DNA of 64,000 nt from NCBI RefSeq assembly GCF_050496765.1, contig NZ_JBNWEO010000015.1:310001-374000 (forward strand), given 5' to 3'. This DNA comes from JAEVLT01 sp050496765 (lineage in GTDB: Bacteria > Bacillota > Bacilli > Bacillales > Cytobacillaceae). Every line of letters starts with the position of its first letter. Within the stretch, counting starts at the first letter, position 1. A program made the translations under genes and the position numbers. Positions 17,159 to 26,169 of the stretch are shown piece after piece. The notes below the pieces were generated by a model that saw only the letters and a list, made by a program, of their open reading frames with translations, was not told the origin of the DNA and did not search any database.

Positions 17159-17584
17159 ATGCATTTAGTGAAAATCGATGAAGTGGCAAAGCAAACGGGA
17201 CTGACGAAAAGAACCATTCGCTATTATGAAGAAATCGGCATTCTACCTGAACCGCAGCGTACAGAAAGAGGAACAAGGCTTTATTCCGAAAAGGATATTG
17301 ATTTATTAAAAAAAATTGTGAATGCCAAAGAAGTGCTGGGGTTTTCGCTCCAAGAACTGCAAAAATACATTGCAATTAGCGAAGTTCTTGAATCGAAAAA
17401 GGTAGTCTACCGCAGTGCCAATAATGAACAAGAACAGAAAGAGAAATTGGCCCAAATCATTAACGTAGTGAATGAACAACTAGGGCTAATCGAAGTCAAA
17501 CTCGACAAAATTCAAAAGGTCAAACAAGAATTAGAAGAACTGCGAACAAGAGCAGCTAATAAGGTAAAACAACTGGAAGAATAA
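17159..17584 (+). CDS. MerR family transcriptional regulator
   Basis: DNA-binding regulator of 141 residues. An N-terminal winged helix-turn-helix (KIDEVAKQTGLTKRTIRYYEEIGIL, seen here as TGLTKRTIRYYEEIGIL) is followed by a long coiled-coil dimerisation helix (about 85-140). There are no metal-coordinating cysteines, so it is probably a drug- or stress-sensing member. ATG 17159 follows AAGGGGGGCAGACA; an earlier ATG at 17141 has no ribosome site. It sits 37 bp upstream of an MFS exporter, the usual regulator-efflux pairing. Confidence 0.9.
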   Translation: MHLVKIDEVAKQTGLTKRTIRYYEEIGILPEPQRTERGTRLYSEKDIDLLKKIVNAKEVLGFSLQELQKYIAISEVLESKKVVYRSANNEQEQKEKLAQIINVVNEQLGLIEVKLDKIQKVKQELEELRTRAANKVKQLEE

Positions 17585-17621
17585 AAATTGAATAAATTAG
17601 AAGGCAGGGGTATTTTTAAAG

Positions 17622-18797
17622 ATGGAATTACAAAAACAACAGGGGAGACAGCCAAAAGCGGTATGGGCTGTGGCATTTGCATGTGTGATTTCTTTTATGG
17701 GTCTGGGATTGGTCGATCCAATTCTGCCGGCGATAGCCGAAAACTTAAAGGCGACACCAAGCCAAGTGTCGTTACTGTTTACAAGCTATAATTTAATTAC
17801 AGGGATCGCTATGTTGATCACCGGCTTTGTTTCCAGCCGTGTTGGTTCTAAATTGACGTTAATGATCGGCCTGATCTTTATTATTGTCTTTTCGGCATTA
17901 GGCGGTTTTTCAGATGGCATCTCTCAGCTAGTTGGATTTCGCGGCGGCTGGGGGCTTGGAAACGCTTTGTTTATTGCGACGGCACTCGCAGTTATTGTCG
18001 GGGTGTCAACAGGCGGTACGGCAAAAGCAATCATTTTATATGAAGCAGCCTTGGGGCTTGGAATTTCAGTTGGACCGCTGCTTGGCGGTGAACTCGGTTC
18101 AATTTCTTGGCGGGGACCGTTTTTAGGTGTTGCTGTTTTAATGGCAATAGCCTTTGTTGCAATCATGATTTTATTGCCAAACATTCCAAAACCCGCAAGG
18201 AAAAGCTCGATATTAGACCCGTTTCGTGCTTTAAAACACCGTGGATTATTAACACTTGGAATTACGGCATTTTTATATAATTTTGGCTTTTTTACGTTAA
18301 TGGCTTATACGCCATTTGTCATGAAATTGGATGAACATGGATTAGGATACGTCTTTTTTGGCTGGGGAATGTTGTTGGCGATAACTTCGGTTTTTGTTGC
18401 TCCCGTGCTTGAAAAGAGGATCGGCACGTTAAAGTCTATGGTTATTGTTCTGCTTCTGTTTGCAGCTGACTTGCTTGTTATGGGAATTTGGACATCATCG
18501 CTTGTAACCGTTATTCTAGCAGTCATCATTGCAGGAGCCTTCTCGGGTACAAACAATACGTTAATCACAACGGCTGTTATGGAAGTATCCCCAGTAGAAC
18601 GTTCGATTGCGTCGGCTTCCTATAGCTTTGTTCGTTTTATTGGCGGGGCGGCGGCACCTTTTTTGGCCGGAAAATTAGCTGAATGGTTTAACCCGCATGT
18701 ACCATTTTATTTTGGTGCATTCGCGGTTGTACTAGGTGTCCTCGTCGCAGCAACCGGCAAAAATTACTTGAAAATCCCAAAAACAGCAGCGCACTAA
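17622..18797 (+). CDS. MFS multidrug/efflux transporter
   Basis: Major facilitator of the DHA1 (12-helix drug:proton antiporter) type, 391 residues. The N-half carries FMGLGLVDPILPAIAENL, the motif D-like start, and GFVSSRVGSKLTLMIG, a motif A between helices 2 and 3. The antiporter motif C region (ALGLGISVGPLLGGELG) lies in helix 5. Divergence from sugar transporters and linkage to the MerR gene favour export of a toxic compound. Substrate unknown. A strong terminator follows. Confidence 0.88.
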   Translation: MELQKQQGRQPKAVWAVAFACVISFMGLGLVDPILPAIAENLKATPSQVSLLFTSYNLITGIAMLITGFVSSRVGSKLTLMIGLIFIIVFSALGGFSDGISQLVGFRGGWGLGNALFIATALAVIVGVSTGGTAKAIILYEAALGLGISVGPLLGGELGSISWRGPFLGVAVLMAIAFVAIMILLPNIPKPARKSSILDPFRALKHRGLLTLGITAFLYNFGFFTLMAYTPFVMKLDEHGLGYVFFGWGMLLAITSVFVAPVLEKRIGTLKSMVIVLLLFAADLLVMGIWTSSLVTVILAVIIAGAFSGTNNTLITTAVMEVSPVERSIASASYSFVRFIGGAAAPFLAGKLAEWFNPHVPFYFGAFAVVLGVLVAATGKNYLKIPKTAAH

Positions 18798-18798
18798 G

Positions 18799-18830
18799 AA
18801 AAGGTGGTCTTATAAAGGCCGCCTTTTTTT
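18799..18830 (+). terminator. Terminator of MFS gene
   Basis: AAAAGGTGG and CCGCCTTTT form a 9-bp stem (one G-T) followed by a T7 run. Confidence 0.8.
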
Positions 18831-18972
18831 AGCTGTATTTAATGAAGCACAATTAAAAATGATGATTATTTCTGCTTTTTCACTATAAAAGTGTTTCATT
18901 TTTTGATAAATGTAGTATACTAAATAAAAATAAGTATAACACATTTGACGATTAGCCAAGAAGGGAGTGAGA

Positions 18973-19608
18973 ATGATTAAACTGACAAAGCGCCAGGAGG
19001 AAATTTTAAATATTGTTAAGACGAACGGTCCGATTACAGGAAAGCAAATTGCTGAACAGCTTTCCCTTACGAGAGCAGCACTGCGTTCCGACTTGGCGAT
19101 TCTGACAATGGCAGGAAATTTAGATGCCAGACCGCGTGTAGGCTATTTTTTGAATGATGACCAAGTCCAACAGGAACGTGCAAAAAAATTGGTTCAACAA
19201 AAAGTTGCTGATTACAAAGCCCATCCAATTGTCATTCAAAAATCGGCATGCGTGTATGATGCAATTGTCCAGTTATTTTTGGAAGATGTCGGAACCCTTT
19301 ATGCGGTTGATTCGAATGGATGCCTAGCTGGTGTGGTATCGAGAAAAGACTTGCTGCGAACGACGATTGGCAAGCGCAGCCTCTATGACTTGCCTGTAAG
19401 CGTTATTATGACAAGGATGCCGAATATTATCATGATCGAGCCGAATCAAACTTTATACGAAGCAGCGAAAATAATGATTGAGAACCATATTGATTCCCTG
19501 CCTGTTGTAAAGAAACTTGATGCAAAGACCCATACATACCTCGTTATCGGCCGGATTACAAAAACAACCATAACACGGGTGTATATTGAAATGTACAGTG
19601 AATCATAA
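18973..19608 (+). CDS. ccpN: CcpN-type repressor of gluconeogenesis (HTH plus CBS pair)
   Basis: Transcriptional repressor acting on gluconeogenic genes such as gapB and pckA under glycolytic conditions. The 211 residues comprise a winged helix-turn-helix (KRQEEILNIVKTNGPITG, RAALRSDLAIL) and two CBS domains (about 80-140 and 145-205; MTRMPNIIMIEPN between them). The alignment with B. subtilis CcpN is close by eye over the HTH. ATG 18973 follows AAGGGAG. It is the first gene of a three-gene unit with PSRP and ppdK, only 12 and 3 bp apart. Confidence 0.93.
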   Translation: MIKLTKRQEEILNIVKTNGPITGKQIAEQLSLTRAALRSDLAILTMAGNLDARPRVGYFLNDDQVQQERAKKLVQQKVADYKAHPIVIQKSACVYDAIVQLFLEDVGTLYAVDSNGCLAGVVSRKDLLRTTIGKRSLYDLPVSVIMTRMPNIIMIEPNQTLYEAAKIMIENHIDSLPVVKKLDAKTHTYLVIGRITKTTITRVYIEMYSES

Positions 19609-19620
19609 GGGAGTGAAATT

Positions 19621-20436
19621 TTGAAGCCAAATGAAGTAGTATATGTTATCTCTGACTCTGTCGGGGAAACAGCTGAATTTGTTGTCAAAGCTGTAGCCAC
19701 TCAATTTAATGGCGGCCATGTGGAAATTCGCCGCAGTTCCTATGTTGAAGAAATTGAAGATATCGAGGATGCTATTTTACTAGCTAAAAAGAATCAATCC
19801 ATCATTGCCTACACACTTGTCATACCGTATTTAAAAGCGTATTTGGATGCGAGAGCATCAGAGGAAAACATTCCTGCTGTCGACTTACTCAACCCATTAA
19901 TGGAAGCATTTATGAAAAAATTCAATTTGCAGCCAAACCAAAAGCCAGGATTAATGAGAAAGCTGGATGATGACTATTTTCGCAAGATTGAAGCGATTGA
20001 GTTTGCCGTTAAATATGATGACGGCCGCGATCCGCGTGGAATCTTGCGGGCAGATATTGTTTTGATTGGCGTCTCCCGTACTTCGAAAACACCATTATCG
20101 ATGTATTTGGCGCACCATCGGTACAAAGTAGCCAATGTCCCACTTGTTCCAGAAGTTCCACCATCAGAAGAGTTGTTTACGATTCCAAGGAAAAAATGCT
20201 TCGGTCTGATTATCTCGCCAGAAAAATTGAATGAAATTAGAAAAGAGAGATTGCGCGCCCTTGGTTTGGCATCTGAGGCTAATTATGCAAGCTTTGAACG
20301 AATTCTCGAAGAATTGGATTATGCTGAAAAAATCATGAAGCGGGTCGGATGTCCGATCATCGATGTTTCCAATAAGGCAGTTGAAGAAACAGCTAGTTTT
20401 ATTTTAGAGGTAGTAAAAAAAAGAGAGGGGATTTGA
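19621..20436 (+). CDS. yqfL: PPDK regulatory protein (PSRP, bifunctional kinase/phosphotransferase, YqfL)
   Basis: ADP-dependent kinase and Pi-dependent pyrophosphorylase that inactivates and reactivates pyruvate phosphate dikinase by modifying a Thr next to its catalytic His. The 271 residues belong to the DUF299 family, with the P-loop-like GVSRTSKTPLSMYLA near 150-165 and YVISDSVGETAEFV at the start. TTG 19621 follows AAGGGAGTGAAAT. It lies directly upstream of ppdK (3 bp), its likely substrate; B. subtilis has yqfL next to ccpN but no ppdK. Confidence 0.93.
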   Translation: MKPNEVVYVISDSVGETAEFVVKAVATQFNGGHVEIRRSSYVEEIEDIEDAILLAKKNQSIIAYTLVIPYLKAYLDARASEENIPAVDLLNPLMEAFMKKFNLQPNQKPGLMRKLDDDYFRKIEAIEFAVKYDDGRDPRGILRADIVLIGVSRTSKTPLSMYLAHHRYKVANVPLVPEVPPSEELFTIPRKKCFGLIISPEKLNEIRKERLRALGLASEANYASFERILEELDYAEKIMKRVGCPIIDVSNKAVEETASFILEVVKKREGI

Positions 20437-20439
20437 AAG

Positions 20440-23100
20440 ATGCAAAAATATGTGTATTTATTTAATGAAGGCAACAGCGGAATGCGAGATGTTTTAGGCG
20501 GAAAAGGGGCGAATCTGGCGGAAATGACAAAAATCGGTCTGCCAGTTCCGTTCGGTTTTACCATTTCAACGCAAGCCTGCAATGCTTATTATCAGGCAGG
20601 AAAAAAGATACCAAGCGAAGTGGAAAAGCAAACTCTTGCATCATTAGCAAGGTTGGAGGAACGAATGGGCAAGAAACTTGGTGATCCGAAAGATCCCCTC
20701 CTCGTTTCGGTTCGCTCTGGCGCCGTTTTTTCTATGCCGGGTATGATGGATACGATTTTAAACCTTGGGATGAATGACGAAACGGTCGAAGCGGTTGCAA
20801 CACTTACGAATAACCCGCGTTTTGCTTACGATTCTTATCGCCGTTTTATCCAAATGTTCAGCGATGTGGTTTTACAAGTTGATGTTTTCTATTTTGAACA
20901 ATTTCTTGAAGAATTACGGGAAGAAAAAGGCTATGCAGCTGATCCAGAGCTGACTGCAGAAGATTGGCAGCAAGTCGTTGCAGCGTATAAAGAAATTGTT
21001 CGAAAACATACAAAAAAAGAATTTCCGCAAAACCCAAAGGATCAGCTTTTTTTGGCAATCAATGCCGTATTTGATTCTTGGAACAATCAGCGGGCGATTG
21101 TTTACCGCCGCTTAAACAAAATTCCTGATCATTTGGGCACTGCTGTTAATGTTCAAAGTATGGTTTTTGGCAATATGGGTAACGACTGTGGTACGGGAGT
21201 TGCTTTTACAAGAAATCCATCGACAGGGGAAGCAGTGCTTTACGGTGAGTACTTAGTGAATGCGCAAGGGGAAGATGTGGTCGCCGGAATCCGGACACCG
21301 CAGCCGATTGCTACCTTAGAAGATGAAATGCCAGAGGTGTACAGGCAATTTACCGAAACATGCCGTCAGTTGGAACAGCACTATAATGATATGCAGGACA
21401 TTGAATTTACGGTCGAGCGAGGCAAGCTGTTTATTTTACAAACCCGCACAGGAAAACGAACTGCACAAGCTGCCATACAAATTGCCGTTGATATGGTGGA
21501 AGAAGGGATTATAGATAAGAAAACTGCATTGCTTCGCGTTGATCCTGATCAATTAAACCAACTGCTGCATCGCCGCATTGATGAAAAACATGAACGGGTG
21601 CTGTTAACAAAAGGGCTTCCGGCATCACCCGGTGCGGCAACAGGGCAGGTTGTGTTTGATGCAGATGAAGCAGAACAGTTAAGCAATAAAGGCAAGAAAG
21701 TCATCCTTGTGCGCCCGGAAACAACCCCGGATGATATTCACGGGATCGTCGCTGCCCAAGCGGTTGTAACGAGCCGTGGAGGAATGACAAGCCATGCGGC
21801 AGTCGTGGCAAGAGGAATGGGCAAAGCATGCATTTGCGGCTGCGAAGCGTTAAAGATAGATCTGCATGGTAAAAAGTTTAGTGTTGGCGATACGGTCATC
21901 CACTATGGGGATGTGCTGACAATTGATGGTTCAACAGGAGAAATCATGTCAGGAGAAATCCCAATGATTGAGCCTGAACTTTCGGATGAATTCCAGCTTC
22001 TCCTTGCCTGGGCAGATCAAGAACGGAAAATGGGGGTCCGAGCGAATGCCGATAATCCGGAGGATGCAAGGAAGGCGTTTGAGTTCGGTGCAGAGGGGGT
22101 TGGCCTCTGTCGGACGGAGCATATGTTTATGGATAGTAAACGAATTCCGATTGTACAAAAAATGATTTTAGCCGAAGATAGTGAAGAAAGGATGGCAGCC
22201 CTCGATCAACTCCTTCCAATGCAGCAAGGGGATTTTGAAGGAATTTTTGAAGCAATGAAGGGACACCCGGTTACGATTCGGTTGCTTGATCCGCCGCTTC
22301 ATGAATTTTTACCGGATAAAGAAGAATTAATTATCGATGTGACTAGGCTGCAATTAACCGAACCGGATTCACCAGAATTACACAAGAAAGAACAGCTGTT
22401 GAGAAAAGTAAGGCAGTTGGATGAGTTTAATCCGATGCTTGGACATCGCGGTTGCCGTCTTGGTATGATTCACCCGGAAATATATGAAATGCAGGCAAAA
22501 GCCATTTTTTATGCTGCGGCAAAGATGGCGGAAAAAGGGATGAACGTAAATCCTGAGATTATGATTCCGCTTGTCGGCCATGTAAATGAATTAAAGAAAA
22601 TGCGCCAATTGGTCACTGTTTGTGGCAAACGGGTACAAGATGAAACAGGAATCGAAATAAATTATACGATTGGTACAATGATTGAAGTTCCGAGGGCAGC
22701 ATTAACAGCTGATCAAATTGCCGAAGAAGCGGATTTCTTTTCTTTTGGAACAAATGATTTAACACAAACAACCTTTGGCTATAGCCGTGATGATGCTGAA
22801 GGAAAGTTTTTGCAAGCGTATATTGAACAAAAGGTCTTGCAGGAAAACCCATTTGCCGTTCTTGACCAAGAAGGTGTAGGCAAGCTTGTGGAAACCGGTG
22901 TTCAGCTTGGCCGTAAAACAAACCCTCAATTAAAGGCAGGAATTTGTGGCGAGCATGGCGGTGAAAAAAACTCAATTGAATTTTGCTACAAAACGGGACT
23001 TGATTATGTCAGCTGTTCCCCATACAGGGTTCCACTCGCCCGTCTCGCTGCCGCGCAAGCAACAATCAAACAGAATAAAGCAGTGTATTCAACCTTCTAA
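20440..23100 (+). CDS. ppdK: Pyruvate, phosphate dikinase
   Basis: Reversible interconversion of pyruvate, ATP and Pi with PEP, AMP and PPi. The 886 residues show an N-terminal ATP-grasp domain (GGKGANLAEM near 21), the mobile phosphohistidine domain with GGMTSHAAVVARGMGKAC and catalytic His452, and a C-terminal PEP-binding barrel with GTNDLTQTTFGYSRDD and the catalytic-site Cys in GICGEHGG. Thr450, two residues before the His, is the residue PSRP modifies in other bacteria. Third gene of the ccpN-PSRP-ppdK unit. It allows PEP formation from pyruvate in addition to, or instead of, PEP carboxykinase. Confidence 0.96.
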   Translation: MQKYVYLFNEGNSGMRDVLGGKGANLAEMTKIGLPVPFGFTISTQACNAYYQAGKKIPSEVEKQTLASLARLEERMGKKLGDPKDPLLVSVRSGAVFSMPGMMDTILNLGMNDETVEAVATLTNNPRFAYDSYRRFIQMFSDVVLQVDVFYFEQFLEELREEKGYAADPELTAEDWQQVVAAYKEIVRKHTKKEFPQNPKDQLFLAINAVFDSWNNQRAIVYRRLNKIPDHLGTAVNVQSMVFGNMGNDCGTGVAFTRNPSTGEAVLYGEYLVNAQGEDVVAGIRTPQPIATLEDEMPEVYRQFTETCRQLEQHYNDMQDIEFTVERGKLFILQTRTGKRTAQAAIQIAVDMVEEGIIDKKTALLRVDPDQLNQLLHRRIDEKHERVLLTKGLPASPGAATGQVVFDADEAEQLSNKGKKVILVRPETTPDDIHGIVAAQAVVTSRGGMTSHAAVVARGMGKACICGCEALKIDLHGKKFSVGDTVIHYGDVLTIDGSTGEIMSGEIPMIEPELSDEFQLLLAWADQERKMGVRANADNPEDARKAFEFGAEGVGLCRTEHMFMDSKRIPIVQKMILAEDSEERMAALDQLLPMQQGDFEGIFEAMKGHPVTIRLLDPPLHEFLPDKEELIIDVTRLQLTEPDSPELHKKEQLLRKVRQLDEFNPMLGHRGCRLGMIHPEIYEMQAKAIFYAAAKMAEKGMNVNPEIMIPLVGHVNELKKMRQLVTVCGKRVQDETGIEINYTIGTMIEVPRAALTADQIAEEADFFSFGTNDLTQTTFGYSRDDAEGKFLQAYIEQKVLQENPFAVLDQEGVGKLVETGVQLGRKTNPQLKAGICGEHGGEKNSIEFCYKTGLDYVSCSPYRVPLARLAAAQATIKQNKAVYSTF

Positions 23101-23107
23101 AAAGGTA

Positions 23108-23147
23108 AAAAAGAGATTGTGCTTACAAGCACAGTCTCTTTTATTTT
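23108..23147 (+). terminator. Terminator of ccpN-PSRP-ppdK operon
   Basis: AAAAGAGATTGTGCTT and AAGCACAGTCTCTTTT form a long stem (one mismatch) followed by T residues. Confidence 0.85.
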
Positions 23148-23207
23148 GGAATTTGCCGGCTTTTTTCAGCCATACTAATGAAGACTAAGGTACTAGGAGG
23201 TCTGAAC

Positions 23208-23399
23208 TTGGGAGCAATTGAACGAAGCGGCTACAGGTTTATCCCTGAATATAGTGTGATTAGCCAAAACGGTGCTATTCACGTTTATAATAAGGAAAGA
23301 TTTATTGAAGAAATTCCATTTTCATTTTCAGGAAAATTTCCAGAAACGGATCAAATTGAAGAATTAGTGAACAAGTATTGTCAAAACCATAATTTATAA
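23208..23399 (+). CDS. DUF5370-like small protein (YbxH-like)
   Basis: A 63-residue cytosolic protein. TTG 23208 follows TAGGAGGTCTGAAC, the best ribosome site; the upstream ATG at 23178 has none. It reads MGAIERSGYRFIPEYSV, then HVYNKERFIEEIPFSF and a C-terminal IEELVNKYC helix. This resembles the small YbxH/DUF5370 proteins of Bacillus, by memory only. Function unknown. Confidence 0.65.
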   Translation: MGAIERSGYRFIPEYSVISQNGAIHVYNKERFIEEIPFSFSGKFPETDQIEELVNKYCQNHNL

Positions 23400-23475
23400 A
23401 CAGAACGCTTGTTCCTGCTGGATGTAAGTGATAAAATAAGGTAACAACCTGGTTTGAAAAATGGTGGTGTACATT

Positions 23476-24648
23476 TTGAGTAAATTGGCATCTGTTTATC
23501 CCCTTGCCATTGAACAGACAAAACGAAAAATTTTGGAAGACATTTATGCGTATTTAGAGTGTGCAGAAACACTGCCGCCTTTTGAGCAATATCTTGAAGA
23601 CCGTAGCCTCTATATCGAGCAGTTATGGTTAAACGTATGGCTGAACAAAGTTACGAATGATGTCCCTCGAAGCGAGAAGAAGGACTTTTTAAAGAATCAG
23701 GGGTTAGAAATTGAGGGAATGGATCGAAAGCGAATCAATCGCTTGTTCCGCAATGAGATGCGCTCATATAGTCCGTTTGATGCAAGAACATGGCTATTAA
23801 AAAAATTTCAAGAAAAGCGGGAAGATTGGGAAAATCGCTATATAGAAGCACGTGAAAATTATAAAAAATGGCAGCTGGAAGAGAGAAAAAGAGAAGAACT
23901 ATTGCTTTTTCAAGAAAAGATTGAACAAGCAGCGGAGTTTATGGTAGATGAAGAAAGTATGCTCCTCTACTTGCACGTCAGGGATTTTGCAGCAAAACAA
24001 TTACAAACAGATTTCAATTCGAAGGTAAAATATCAGGATATTGATGATCTTTTGGCATTGGAAGAAAAACTGGAAGAGCAAGGACCGTTCCAGGTGGAAA
24101 ATTATACTACTATGGATTCTTTTTTCGATGAAGTAACAGGTGGTATTCACCAAACAATTGATTGGGACAGAACCTTTTTTGAATATGAAACCTACTACGA
24201 TCTTTATGTAGAACTCATTTTCAACTTCCTTAATGATTTTTTGCCAAAATTTGTTTTAGGAAAGCTTCCGCGGGAAATTTTTAACCAATTTGAAGATACG
24301 TTTTATGAAGAAATAACGGAGGATTTTGTCCGTGAAAGTATAACAGATCGAGTTTATAACCTTTCATTAGAAATACTCGAGGAAGTAAGGGCGGAATATG
24401 TATCTGATTTATTGGCGCTCGCAACCGTCCCATTTGATCCACGTCTGCATCAAGAAATTTTTGAAAAAAATGTAATAGAAAGAGAGAAAAAGAAAGCGGA
24501 AGAATTGGCGGAGCGTAAACGGCGTGAAGAGGCGGAAGCCCGGATGCTGGAAGATATCTTTGGTCAGGAGTACAATCCATCACTAAGGTTTCAGCATACA
24601 CGCTATATGGTGCTACAAGAAGTCAAGACAGTTTTTTTGAAAAATTAA
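23476..24648 (+). pseudogene. N-terminal fragment resembling a Suv3-like helicase, truncated before the ATPase core
   Basis: About 390 residues, very charged and rich in aromatic residues, with a coiled-coil segment ending in EEAEARMLEDIFGQEYNPSLR. From memory, long Bacillus RNA helicases of the Suv3 type carry such an N-terminal extension, which is followed directly by RY-x-L-x-G-x-T-N-x-G-K-T. Here RYMVLQEVKT and a stop follow, and no Walker A or helicase motif is present. Another frame across 24630-24645 reads GATRSQDSFFEKL, possibly a frameshifted relic. The start is TTG 23476 (after GGTGGTG) or ATG 23461. It abuts a region of deletions and an IS3 element. Confidence 0.45.
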
Positions 24649-24666
24649 GGTGTATACAAGATTAAA

Positions 24667-24888
24667 TTACTTAGATATTTCTATAATACAAGGGTCTTGA
24701 TCTCCTCTTCCTGTATGGAAATTGAGGGGAATAGCGCCAATTAGATATTGTCCACAGGTGGAGGACATAGTATAAGCGAAGGCGTGGGAGAAATGGTTTC
24801 CTCCTACACCCAAGATCACCCCAAAGCGCTGAAATGTTGGTAAAATTTCATCCTCTTCATAAAAGATTGGTTCGTTAGAACGAATCTT
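24667..24888 (-). pseudogene. C-terminal gene remnant, possibly of a cyclase/formamidase-type hydrolase
   Basis: A reverse-strand frame open from inside the inverted repeat to TAA at 24667 reads SNEPIFYEEDEILPTFQ..., then CGQYLIGAIPLNFHTGRGD and ends IIEISK. The Y-L-I-G-A-I-P-L-N-F-x-x-G-x-G-D-x-x-P pattern resembles the C-terminus of cyclase-family metal hydrolases (ALPLKIxGGxxSPxRA), a low-confidence impression. There is no start codon or ribosome site; the 5' portion is missing. Confidence 0.3.
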
Positions 24889-24899
24889 TTATGAAGAGG
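24852..24899. repeat. Near-perfect 22-bp inverted repeat with 4-nt loop
   Basis: Left arm CCTCTTCATAAAAGATT plus GGTTC and right arm GAACG plus AATCTTTTATGAAGAGG pair over 22 bp with one mismatch around GTTA. There is no T-tract of terminator type. It lies at the boundary of a truncated gene remnant, about 50 bp from the IS3 element, and may be an inversion junction or the relic of a mobile element end. Confidence 0.7.
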
Positions 24900-24977
24900 G
24901 CAGCAAGCGAAGCGCGGTAGGATTTTTTAAGTTTAGATATAAATATAAGACAACTTTCTTGACGAACACCGCTACTG

Positions 24978-25853
24978 TTATTCACATGTGGATAACAGTA
25001 CAACATCCCGGTTATACACAGCAGCTGGTGTATGGTTATCCAATGACTGGTGTGGTAAGTAGTGGTTGTGTAGATGGATATAGCGTTCCACACCTTGCCT
25101 CGTTTCTCGCGGGCTAGTATAGTCGTTGATATAAATCTCATTGTACTTCAGGCTACGCCAGAACCGTTCTATAACGATGTTGTCCTTTGCACGGCCTTTG
25201 CCATCCATGCTGATGCGGATTTCGTTCTCCTTTAGCAAATCTGTGTACTGTGGGCTGGTAAAGTGGCTCCCTTGATCACTGTTAATAATGGCGGGTTTGC
25301 GTTTGGCTAGCGCCCTTCTCATAGTCTCTAATACGAACCCGATTTCAAGGCTTTGATCCAATTGCCAATCCACAATGAAGCGAGAATACCAATCCATGAT
25401 GGCGTAGAGGTACATCCAGCCTTGCTTCATCCGGATATACGTGATATCCACACTCCAAACCTGGTCGGGCTGAGTAATGTTTAGCCCTCGAAGTAGGTAG
25501 GGGTAGATCCGGTGCTGGAGATCCCGTTTGCTAAGGTTCGGACCGGGATAGATAGCCATAATACCCATCTCTCGCATGTACTTTCTTACTGTATTTTCGT
25601 GAATAAGATCCCCTTCTCGATTCATAATGGCAGCTATCTTTCGATAGCCCAGAAAAGAATGCTTTGTGTATAGCTCATCAATCCGGTGCTTGAGGCGAAT
25701 TTCCTCCGGAGAGGGAGGGACCGGCTTATAGTAAAGACTGGTGCGGTTTAGATTAAGTAAATCCGCTTGTACGAGGATGGAGTGTTCGGAGCAATCCCAT
25801 TCTATGAGATCAATACGCTCTTCACGAGTAAAGTTAGAGGCCAGATTTTTTTT
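24978..25853 (-). CDS. IS3 transposase OrfB (DDE integrase), expressed by frameshift
   Basis: Catalytic part of the transposase. In frame from the A9 tract at 25846-25854 with no usable start codon until ATG 25625. It has the HTH_21-type N-terminal region (LLNLNRTSLYYKPVPPSP; LGYRKIAAIMNREG) and an rve domain with catalytic DDE: VDITYIRMKQGWMYLYA (Asp), INSDQGSHFTS (Asp), and DNIVIERFWRSLKYNE (Glu). It lies in +1 frame relative to OrfA, so OrfAB needs loss of one A by slippage (or two added). Otherwise the catalytic domain looks intact. Confidence 0.85.
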   Translation of the reverse strand, partial: KKNLASNFTREERIDLIEWDCSEHSILVQADLLNLNRTSLYYKPVPPSPEEIRLKHRIDELYTKHSFLGYRKIAAIMNREGDLIHENTVRKYMREMGIMAIYPGPNLSKRDLQHRIYPYLLRGLNITQPDQVWSVDITYIRMKQGWMYLYAIMDWYSRFIVDWQLDQSLEIGFVLETMRRALAKRKPAIINSDQGSHFTSPQYTDLLKENEIRISMDGKGRAKDNIVIERFWRSLKYNEIYINDYTSPRETRQGVERYIHLHNHYLPHQSLDNHTPAAVYNRDVVLLSTCE

Positions 25854-26127
25854 TAAGCCACGACAATTGGGTGGTTAACTTACCAACCTCGGCGTAGAGT
25901 TCATTGATTTGTTGTTCATATTCTTTTTTCATTTTGGTGATACCTTTACGATCATCAACAAACAGCTGTGAGAGGTTTTGTACCACCTCGGATTTCCACC
26001 GGTTGAGGACATTGGTATGGATCCCATGCTCAGAAGCGAGCTGTGAAACTGACTTTTCTTCCTTTAGGATTTCCAGTACAATTTGCGCTTTTTCTTCTGG
26101 GTTAAACTTTCTTCGAGTGGTTGACAT
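25834..26127 (-). CDS. IS3 transposase OrfA (HTH)
   Basis: A 97-residue DNA-binding subunit: RKFNPEEKAQIVLEILKEE, then the helix-turn-helix SVSQLASEHGIHTNVLNRWK, and a leucine-zipper tail (YEQQINELYAEVGKLTTQL) typical of IS3-family OrfA. It ends LSWLKKKSGL over an A9 run, the frameshift site for OrfB. ATG 26127 follows AGGAGTTTCTTAGTTGT. Confidence 0.88.
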   Translation of the reverse strand: MSTTRRKFNPEEKAQIVLEILKEEKSVSQLASEHGIHTNVLNRWKSEVVQNLSQLFVDDRKGITKMKKEYEQQINELYAEVGKLTTQLSWLKKKSGL

Positions 26128-26169
26128 ACAACTAAGAAACTCCTTTTTTATTGTCTAGTTTATATGTAG

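Larger units (their letters stand above)
24948..26156 (-). mobile_element. IS3-family insertion sequence (about 1.2 kb)
   Basis: Two overlapping reverse-strand frames encode OrfA (HTH) and OrfB (DDE integrase) of an IS3-family transposase. Putative ends share AGACAA: inward from the left at 24948 and inward from the right at 26156. ATATAAA lies just outside both, so the true ends may extend by about 10 bp. A clear target duplication could not be identified. It separates a decayed region from a LytTR gene whose 5' part is missing. Confidence 0.8.

Noticed and set aside
22613..22975. 120-residue reverse frame inside ppdK
   Set aside because: No ribosome site; coding strand is clearly ppdK.
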